This document shows, piece after piece, positions 32,275 through 37,903 of a stretch of DNA of 37,903 nucleotides (position 1 is the stretch's first letter; each line of letters begins with the position of its first letter). The position numbers and the translations under genes were made by a program. The notes under the pieces were generated by a model. The model searched no databases. It saw only the letters and a program-made list of their open reading frames with translations, and was not told where the DNA came from. This stretch comes from JAFGHJ01 sp964523975 (GTDB lineage Bacteria; Hydrothermota; UBA3072), in NCBI GenBank assembly GCA_964523975.1, contig CAZGBM010000013.1:1-37903 (forward strand). The letters are read 5' to 3'.

Positions 32275-33265
32275 CGAATTGCCTCAAGAACTGAAGTTCG
32301 TTTTGAAAAAATAGTCTAATATCGTCAATATCATATTTGGTCATGGCGATTCTATCTATGCCCATTCCGAAGGCAAAGCCGTTGAACTCTCCGTATCCAA
32401 GTGCATTCAGAATATTTGGATGTACCATCCCTGCTCCTATTGTTTCTATTTTTCCTTTTTTCTTGCAAACGGAGCAACCCTTTCCTTTGCAGAATGGGCA
32501 CTGTATCCACATTTCGGCTGACGGTTCGGTGAAAGGAAAGTAACTGGGGAAGAATTCTGTTTTGACATTTTTTCCGAATATCTTTTTCGCCAGTAAAGCC
32601 AGAGTTCCGAAAAGATCAGCCATCGATATATTTTTGTCTATCCACAGGCCTTCTATCTGCATAAAAGTGGGGGAGTGGATCGGGTCAAAGGTATCCACTC
32701 TGTAACATCTTCCGGGCGAAATTATTCTAAGCGGAGGGGAATATTTTTCCAGGGTTCTAATTTGTACCGGAGAAGTGTGTGTGCGCAGGAGTCTCCCGTC
32801 ATTCAGATAAAATGTATCGTGCATATCTCTTGCAGGGTGATCTTTTGGAGTGTTTAGAGCCGTGAAATTATAGTATTCAGTCTCGATTTCCGGACCGGTT
32901 ACTACAGAAAAACCCATCTGTATAAATATTTCCTCGATTTCCTCTGAAAGTATCGAAAGAGGATGCAAACCTCCCATTCTGGGTTTCCTGCCGGGCAGAG
33001 AAAGGTCCAGCCACGGAAGAGACTTCTTTCGTTTTATTGATTCCTTTTTTTCTCTGATTAATGTCATAAGCTCTTTTTTCAATTTATTGGCAAATTTCCC
33101 GGCTTCCGGTCTCTCTTCTGCAGGTAGATTACCTATTGAATGCAGTACTTTTGTAAGGCTTCCCTTTTTTCCAAGGTGCTTAATTCTGATTGATTCGACC
33201 TCATCAACTGTTATAGCTTTTTGAATTTCAAGTCTTGTTTCTCTACCTAACGATTCAAGATCCAT
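32258..33265 (-). CDS. pheS: Phenylalanyl-tRNA synthetase alpha subunit
   Basis: PheS carries the class II aminoacylation site. The 335-residue protein has motif 2 (HTSPVQIRTLEKY and RVDTFDPIHSPTFMQIEG), motif 3 (GFAFGMGIDRIAMTKYDI) and the C-terminal ALGYGEFNG lead-in. It contains the CPFCKGKGCSVC zinc-knuckle insertion, also found in other bacterial PheS. It overlaps rplT by 11 bases and pheT by 17 bases, so L20 and both synthetase subunits are translationally linked. Confidence 0.95.
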   Translation of the reverse strand: MDLESLGRETRLEIQKAITVDEVESIRIKHLGKKGSLTKVLHSIGNLPAEERPEAGKFANKLKKELMTLIREKKESIKRKKSLPWLDLSLPGRKPRMGGLHPLSILSEEIEEIFIQMGFSVVTGPEIETEYYNFTALNTPKDHPARDMHDTFYLNDGRLLRTHTSPVQIRTLEKYSPPLRIISPGRCYRVDTFDPIHSPTFMQIEGLWIDKNISMADLFGTLALLAKKIFGKNVKTEFFPSYFPFTEPSAEMWIQCPFCKGKGCSVCKKKGKIETIGAGMVHPNILNALGYGEFNGFAFGMGIDRIAMTKYDIDDIRLFFQNELQFLRQFDDSKL

Positions 33266-33617
33266 TCAAGCTCTCTTTTGCTGTTTTTGCGATTTTTGAG
33301 AAAGTTTCAGGTTCCCGGACGGCAATATCCGCAAGAACTTTTCGATTCAGTTTGATTTTAGCCAGATCTAACCCGTGTATCAGTTTACTGTATGAAATGC
33401 CGTTCAGACGAGCGGCAGCATTTATTCGGGTAATCCAGAGTCCTCTGAAATCTCTCTTTTTTCTCTTTCTATCATTGTAAGCATGAAGAAGAGCTTTCAT
33501 TACGGCTTCTTTTGCTATTCGGTAGGAGTTTTTTCTTTTGTTGAAAAAGCCTGTTGCCTGTTTTAGTAATCTTTTTCTTCGTTTTATTCTTTGTATTACA
33601 CTTTTCTGCCTAGACAT
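33255..33617 (-). CDS. rplT: 50S ribosomal protein L20
   Basis: This 120-residue rRNA-binding protein is needed early in 50S assembly and is a translational repressor of its operon in other bacteria. Recognised blocks are RRKRLLKQATGFFNKRKN, KRKKRDFRGLWITRINAA and YSKLIHGL. It has an AAGGAGG site 11 bases after rpmI. I did not identify an L20 control structure upstream. Confidence 0.96.
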   Translation of the reverse strand: MSRQKSVIQRIKRRKRLLKQATGFFNKRKNSYRIAKEAVMKALLHAYNDRKRKKRDFRGLWITRINAAARLNGISYSKLIHGLDLAKIKLNRKVLADIAVREPETFSKIAKTAKESLNGS

Positions 33618-33628
33618 TTAAATCCTCC

Positions 33629-33820
33629 TTAATGCAGAAGTTGCTTCATCAATCTTGAATCTGCTTTTGATAAAGCACTGTCTTTATTCTGGCGTCGTCG
33701 GTGCTTCTTTGAATGTTTTGATTGCAGGTGACTTTTGCCAGCCTTTTTAAATGCTATTTTACCTTTCTTCGATTTCCTGAATCTCTTTTTGACTGATCCT
33801 TTGGTTTTCAGTTTGGGCAT
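33629..33820 (-). CDS. rpmI: 50S ribosomal protein L35
   Basis: The 63-residue protein MPKLKTKGSVKKRFRKSKKG... is highly basic and matches L35 throughout, including the HLQSKHSKKHRRR stretch. Its ATG lies 62 bases inside the end of infC in another frame, with an AGGAGG Shine-Dalgarno site in infC. Confidence 0.95.
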   Translation of the reverse strand: MPKLKTKGSVKKRFRKSKKGKIAFKKAGKSHLQSKHSKKHRRRQNKDSALSKADSRLMKQLLH

Positions 33821-34337
33821 AGCTTCCTCCTATTGGCATAAGTTGAAATTGTACTCTATGGTTTATTGGTTTAAATGCTCCCTGTAGTTTAGAAATATCT
33901 TCGGTGTCTTTTATGATTCTCTTTGCGAGATCTTCTGCCAGCTCAGGATGAACTTTTTCTCTTCCTCTCATCCAGATTTGAATTCGGACTGGATTATGTT
34001 CACTAAGGAATCTCTTAATATGTCTGAGTTTGGTTTCATAATCGTGAGCTTCAATTTTGGGATAAAATTTCATTTCTTTTAGAGTGTGCTTTTGACGCTG
34101 ACGTTCTTTTTTGTGTTTTTTATTTTCTCTGTAAAGATACTTGCCGTAATCCATAAATTTGCAAACCGGGGGTCTGGCATCGGGTGCGACAAGAACCAGG
34201 TCGAATCCGCTGGCGTTTGCTTCTTTAATTGCTTCTTTTGTATCTTTAATTCCTTTATTGTTTCCATCATTATCAATAAGCATTACACTCTTTGCTTGGA
34301 TTTCATAATTAATGTACCTTTTATTGTCTGTTGAAAT
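33759..34337 (-). CDS. infC: Translation initiation factor IF-3, ATT start codon
   Basis: IF3 discriminates start codons on the 30S subunit. From the first ATG (34283) the N-terminus is incomplete. Upstream in frame lies INYEIQAKSVMLIDNDG, the normal IF3 beginning, and before it ATT at 34337, five bases after GGAGG located in the last codons of thrS. Taking ATT gives 192 residues, ending EIQEIEER. E. coli infC also starts with AUU, by which IF3 represses itself. The core blocks LVAPDARPPVCKFMDYGKY and HYETKLRHI-like HDYETKLRHIKRFL are present. The last 62 bases overlap rpmI. Confidence 0.93.
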   Translation of the reverse strand: MSTDNKRYINYEIQAKSVMLIDNDGNNKGIKDTKEAIKEANASGFDLVLVAPDARPPVCKFMDYGKYLYRENKKHKKERQRQKHTLKEMKFYPKIEAHDYETKLRHIKRFLSEHNPVRIQIWMRGREKVHPELAEDLAKRIIKDTEDISKLQGAFKPINHRVQFQLMPIGGSYAQTENQRISQKEIQEIEER

Positions 34338-34340
34338 AAC

Positions 34341-36266
34341 TTACCTCCTCTGTTTTATTTCTGTTTTGATTCTGGACAAAATATCTTCTATTTTAAAACT
34401 TCCGATATCGCCTTCCCTGTGGTTTCTAACAGATACTGTTTTAGATTTGGTTTCTTTTTTACCTATTATAAACATATAGGGAATTTTTTTGATTTCGGCG
34501 TCGCGAATTTTTCTGGATAATTTTTCATTTCGCCCGTCTAATTCTGCTCTTATGTCGTTGTCTTTTAATTCCTTAAGAATTTTTTCCGAAAAATTAATTT
34601 GCTCGTCTGTAATAGGTAGTAGTATTATCTGAGTGGGAGCGAGCCAGGTTGGGAAATTTCCGTTGTAGTGCTCGATTAAGCCTCCTACAAACCGCTCAAA
34701 CGAACCGAAAAGAGCTCTATGTATCATGTATACCATGTGTTCGTTACCATCTTCACCTATATAAGTTGCTTCAAATCTACGCGGAAGGTTGAAATCAAAC
34801 TGGATAGTAGGTCCTTGCCAGCTTCTTCCGATGGCATCTTTGGTTTTTATATCGATTTTAGGACCGTAGAATACAGCCTCACCTTCTTCTCTTTTGTATT
34901 TGATACCCCTCTCTTTAAGTGTTGAAACTAAGGCTGATTCTGCATTTTCCCATTCTTTATCGCTCCCGGCGTATTTTTCTTTGTGTTTGGGGTCGCGGAC
35001 TGAAAGATGTATTTCAAAATCTTCATAACCAAAGGTTTTTATTACTTCAATAGCGAAGTCGAAAACCTTCCCGATTTCCTCCTCAACCTGATCTTCTCTG
35101 CAAAAAATATGCGCATCATCCTGGGTGAATCCCCGAACTCTTAACATTCCGTGGAGGACTCCCGAGCGTTCATATCTGTAGACGGTTCCGAGTTCCGCGA
35201 ACCTTATCGGAAGGTCTCGATAACTTCTCTGTTGTTTTTTAAAAATTAGGATGTGATATGGGCAATTCATGGGTTTTACTACATATTCTTCGTTGTCTCT
35301 TTTGAAAGTATACATATTTTCCAGATAATAATCAAAATGCCCGGATATTTTCCAGAGGTCAGCTTTTGCTATATGAGGAGTTCTGACTATTTTGTAGTCT
35401 CGTTTTAAGTGTTCTTTTTTCCAATAAGTTTCCATCTCTTCACGTATGATTGCTCCGTTGGGATGCCATAGTACGAGACCGGCTCCGATTTCTTCATAAA
35501 TATTGAATAAATCTAATTGCTTTCCAAGTTTCCTGTGGTCTCTTTCTTTTGCTTCTTTGTATCTTCTTATATAATCTTTTAGCGTATCTTTATCAGGATA
35601 AGATATGCCGTAAATGCGCTGCAGACTTTCTCGGTGTTCATCTCCCCTCCAGTAAGAGGAGGAGACCGATATTAATTCAAAAGCTTTAACTTTTCCGGTT
35701 GAATATAAATGAGGACCCCTGCATAAGTCTGTAAAATCACCTTGAGAATAAATGGAAACGAAATCACCTTCGATTGCATCTATAAGTTCAAGTTTGAATT
35801 TATTATCCGAAAAGAGCTTTTTTGCTTCTTTTTTATTTATTTCTCTATATTCTATTGGGAAATCACTTTTAATTATTTTTTTCATTTCTTTTGATATTTC
35901 TTTCAAGTCTTCTTCAGAAAACGGCGTTTCTTTTTCCATGTCGTAGTAAAAACCTTCTTCGATTGCAGGACCAATTGCTAAGTTCACATTATATAATCGC
36001 TTAACTGCCTGAGCCATTATGTGCGAAGTCGTATGCCAATAAGCGGAGTATGCCCTTGGATCATTATAAGGAACCAGCTGGAATTCGCCTCCTTCATTTA
36101 TTGGAGTATGAAAGTCTATGAAATTTTCATCTTTCATAACTCCCGCAAACTTATTAAAAATAGAGGGATTCTTGGCCTTTAATGACTTCTTTAAAGCTAT
36201 ACCTTTTTCTACTTCTAACGAAGAAGACTCTTTATCTATATAAAGCTTTATGTTTACTTTTATCAT
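34341..36266 (-). CDS. thrS: Threonyl-tRNA synthetase
   Basis: The 641-residue class II synthetase has an N-terminal TGS domain (about 1-65), the editing domain with HTTSHIMAQAVKRLY (HxxxH) and DLCRGPH, then the catalytic core with PMNCPYH (zinc Cys), ELGTVYRYERSGVLHGMLRVRGFTQDDAHIF, and HRALFGSFERFVGGLIEHY, and the anticodon-binding C-terminus. The last codons (AGG AGG TAA) form the Shine-Dalgarno site of infC. The order thrS-infC-rpmI-rplT-pheS-pheT equals that of E. coli. I see no T-box or operator structure in the short 54-base leader to the tRNA. Confidence 0.96.
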   Translation of the reverse strand: MIKVNIKLYIDKESSSLEVEKGIALKKSLKAKNPSIFNKFAGVMKDENFIDFHTPINEGGEFQLVPYNDPRAYSAYWHTTSHIMAQAVKRLYNVNLAIGPAIEEGFYYDMEKETPFSEEDLKEISKEMKKIIKSDFPIEYREINKKEAKKLFSDNKFKLELIDAIEGDFVSIYSQGDFTDLCRGPHLYSTGKVKAFELISVSSSYWRGDEHRESLQRIYGISYPDKDTLKDYIRRYKEAKERDHRKLGKQLDLFNIYEEIGAGLVLWHPNGAIIREEMETYWKKEHLKRDYKIVRTPHIAKADLWKISGHFDYYLENMYTFKRDNEEYVVKPMNCPYHILIFKKQQRSYRDLPIRFAELGTVYRYERSGVLHGMLRVRGFTQDDAHIFCREDQVEEEIGKVFDFAIEVIKTFGYEDFEIHLSVRDPKHKEKYAGSDKEWENAESALVSTLKERGIKYKREEGEAVFYGPKIDIKTKDAIGRSWQGPTIQFDFNLPRRFEATYIGEDGNEHMVYMIHRALFGSFERFVGGLIEHYNGNFPTWLAPTQIILLPITDEQINFSEKILKELKDNDIRAELDGRNEKLSRKIRDAEIKKIPYMFIIGKKETKSKTVSVRNHREGDIGSFKIEDILSRIKTEIKQRR

Positions 36267-36320
36267 TTATATAATATATATAAAGAATTCAATCTTTTTC
36301 TTTTTATTTTCTTTTAAACC

Positions 36321-36393
36321 TGGGCGATAGTGGAATTGAACCACTGGCCTTTTGCATGTCACGCAAACGCTCTAACCCCTGAGCTAATCGCCC
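36321..36393 (-). tRNA. tRNA-Val (anticodon GAC)
   Basis: The 73-base cloverleaf has acceptor stem GGGCGAT/ATCGCCC, D-arm GCTC/GAGC, anticodon stem TTTGC/GCAAA with loop GTGACAT (anticodon GAC), variable loop AGGCC and T-arm AGTGG-TTCAATT-CCACT, ending with discriminator A. CCA is not encoded. It lies 54 bases upstream of thrS and on the same strand, so it may be cut from the same primary transcript. Confidence 0.95.
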
Positions 36394-36404
36394 TTATTTT
36401 GTAT

Positions 36405-36433
36405 ATAATAATAATGATAAGAGATATTGTCAA
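36405..36433 (-). promoter_or_regulatory. Promoter of the tRNA-Val/thrS superoperon
   Basis: On the minus strand TTGACA (36428-36433) and TATTAT (36405-36410) are 17 bases apart. The predicted start near 36398 lies five bases before the tRNA. No other promoter is obvious between here and xseA, so the whole 11-kb block may depend on it. Confidence 0.65.
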
Positions 36434-36576
36434 GCTTTTTTGAAAATTTTTGAGGAAAAATAAGCTATGGAATTACAAAGTCTTACATGAGATTGTTTAA
36501 TCTTATACTTAAATTTGTTTATTTTTTACTATTTAACAATTTTCCCATTTTACCATTTGACTTTTTTGAATTACTA

Positions 36577-36604
36577 TTGACAAAACTAAGTGAAAAGGTA
36601 ATAT
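36577..36604 (+). promoter_or_regulatory. Promoter of panD-lipA
   Basis: TTGACA (36577-36582) and TAATAT (36599-36604) are 16 bases apart. An AAGGAGAG Shine-Dalgarno site (36617-36624) precedes the ATG at 36628. Confidence 0.6.
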
Positions 36605-36627
36605 ACACTTTAGGTAAGGAGAGTTTG

Positions 36628-36963
36628 ATGTTATTTGAGATTCTTAAGTCTAAAATCCATATGGCAAAAGTAACTGATGCCAATAAAGAATACGATGGCT
36701 CTATAACAATTGATGAAAATATTGCCCGCAAAGCTGATATTTTGCCCTATGAGAGAGTTCTTGTGAGTGATATAGAGAACGGTAATCGTTTTGAGACTTA
36801 TGTTATTTATGGTAAAGAAGGAGAAATTTGCGTTAATGGGGCTGCAGCTAATCTTGTTATGGTAGGGGATAGTCTGATAATTATGTCTTTTGTACAAACT
36901 GAGGATAGAAACTTGCCACCAAAAATAATTAAAGTTGATGAGGATAATAAAATTATAGCTTAG
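36628..36963 (+). CDS. panD: Aspartate 1-decarboxylase proenzyme PanD
   Basis: PanD makes beta-alanine for pantothenate/CoA. From the ATG at 36628 the proenzyme has 111 residues and cleaves itself between G24 and S25 (EYDGSITID) to form the pyruvoyl group. This is the same numbering as in E. coli. Other blocks are ARKADILPYERVLVSDIENGNRFETY and GAAANLVMVGDSLIIMSF. A longer frame from 36487 includes the promoter and is not used. The stop TAG overlaps the lipA GTG start by one base. Confidence 0.94.
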   Translation: MLFEILKSKIHMAKVTDANKEYDGSITIDENIARKADILPYERVLVSDIENGNRFETYVIYGKEGEICVNGAAANLVMVGDSLIIMSFVQTEDRNLPPKIIKVDEDNKIIA

Positions 36964-37829
36964 TGAATAGTAGTATTTTTCCTGACTGGATAAAGAAAAA
37001 TCTCCCAAGAAAAAAGAAAGCAGAATATTTTAAATATCTATTTCAATCGAAAAAAATACATACTGTTTGCCAGGAAGCAAAATGTCCCAATATAGGTGAG
37101 TGTTTTTCAAAAAAAACAGCCACTTTTCTTATAATGGGTAATATTTGTACGAGGAATTGCGGCTTTTGTTCTATCGAAAAGGGGATTCCCGGACCTCTTG
37201 ATAAGTCTGAACCATTTCGAATTGCCAGACAAATAAAAGAAATGAAGCTGAAATATGCTGTACTAACGTCTCCGAGCCGTGATGATGTAAAAGACGGAGG
37301 AGCCGGATTTTTTGTTAGGAGTGTTAAAGAAATAAAAAAAAGAAATCCGGATACAAAAGTAGAAGTTTTAATACCGGATTTTAAGGGAGATATAGATTCT
37401 TTGAAAATGGTTATTAATTCAGGAATTGATGTTCTTAACCACAATTTGGAAACGGTTCCAAGGCTATACCGGAAGGTTCGCCCTGAAGCCGATTATGCAC
37501 AATCGCTTGAAATTTTAAAAGAAGCTTCCCTTATTTGTTCTCAACTTCCTGTAAAAAGTGGTTTTATGGTAGGATTGGGCGAGAAAAAGAAAGAGGTTGT
37601 AGAATTGTTAAAAGATTTAAAGTCTGCCGGATGTAACATTGTTACTATAGGACAGTATTTAAGACCGACTTTGAGGCAAGTACCGGTTGAAAAATATATT
37701 CATCCCGATGAATTTAAGGAAATGGAAGAAATGGCTTACGAGATTGGTTTTGATTATGTTGCTTCAGGACCGCTTGTCAGAAGTTCATACAGGGCAGAAG
37801 AAGTATTCTATGATATTTCCATAGGTTAG
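36963..37829 (+). CDS. lipA: Lipoyl synthase LipA (radical SAM)
   Basis: LipA inserts two sulfurs into protein-bound octanoyl groups. The 288-residue protein has the auxiliary-cluster cysteines VCQEAKCPNIGEC (CxxxxCxxxxxC), the radical SAM cluster CTRNCGFC (CxxxCxxC), and the C-terminal RSSY motif (VRSSYRAEEVF) whose Ser coordinates the auxiliary cluster. It starts with GTG, overlapping panD by one base, so the two cofactor genes are translated in tandem. No lipB is visible before the window ends at 37903. Confidence 0.95.
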   Translation: MNSSIFPDWIKKNLPRKKKAEYFKYLFQSKKIHTVCQEAKCPNIGECFSKKTATFLIMGNICTRNCGFCSIEKGIPGPLDKSEPFRIARQIKEMKLKYAVLTSPSRDDVKDGGAGFFVRSVKEIKKRNPDTKVEVLIPDFKGDIDSLKMVINSGIDVLNHNLETVPRLYRKVRPEADYAQSLEILKEASLICSQLPVKSGFMVGLGEKKKEVVELLKDLKSAGCNIVTIGQYLRPTLRQVPVEKYIHPDEFKEMEEMAYEIGFDYVASGPLVRSSYRAEEVFYDISIG

Positions 37830-37903
37830 GTAAGGCTTAAAAAGTAAAGTATAGAAATCTTTTTAATTTTTATGAGTTCTTAATAAAGATAAATCAAAAA
37901 TTA

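Noticed and set aside
36267..36320. T-box or thrS operator between tRNA-Val and thrS
   Set aside because: The gap is only 54 AT-rich bases, with no T-box sequence and no tRNA-like stem besides the tRNA itself.

Overview
The window (about 38 kb, AT-rich) is chromosomal DNA of a Gram-negative bacterium. It carries a TolC/HlyD/RND tripartite pump, two predicted outer-membrane barrels and several signal-peptide proteins, and it combines RNase Y, ThyX and a full set of housekeeping genes. Low GC, the gene mix and intergenic spaces full of words such as CACAAAG/CTTTGTG suggest an uncultured candidate-phylum lineage (WOR-3/Cloacimonadota-like). That placement is an impression and is not proven here.

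Layout. 1-576 (-): 5' part of a secreted subtilisin-like protease. 934-2650 (+): queD-queE-queC, which make the 7-deazaguanine precursor preQ0. 2883-3143 (-): YggU/DUF167. 3417-4495 (+): a Fur-family regulator with a 7-1-7 palindrome at its start, then a methyltransferase. 4595-11915 (+): an autoregulated TetR repressor followed without gaps by TolC, HlyD and RND genes, a small PII-like transporter-associated protein and two beta-barrel proteins. 12440-15108: tldD-tldE. 15136-16458: an AzgA-type purine permease. 16642-17295 (-): thyX. 17857-20574 (+): two secreted proteins of unknown role behind a long leader, closed by a clear terminator. 20786-25063 (+): a methyltransferase, then a LmbE-type deacetylase, a glycosyltransferase and an (alpha/alpha)6-barrel glycosidase. 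25243-36393 (-): a long translation/cell-division/nucleotide superoperon read tRNA-Val, thrS, infC, rpmI, rplT, pheS, pheT, small coiled-coil gene, zapA, rny, ymdB, folD, xseA. 36628-37829 (+): panD-lipA.

Most noteworthy: (1) two families of dispersed palindromic intergenic elements, one about 100 bp (three copies) and one about 300 bp with nested inverted repeats (two copies); (2) several operon-first genes whose predicted transcription start falls on or within a few bases of the start codon, so they look leaderless, while genes inside operons have strong Shine-Dalgarno sites; (3) infC appears to start at ATT, as in E. coli; (4) pheT lacks the usual tRNA-binding OB domain; (5) FolD has lost its cyclohydrolase catalytic residues; (6) a secreted C39-like protein seems to have lost its catalytic Cys and His; (7) a 59-codon coiled-coil gene is coupled between pheT and zapA.
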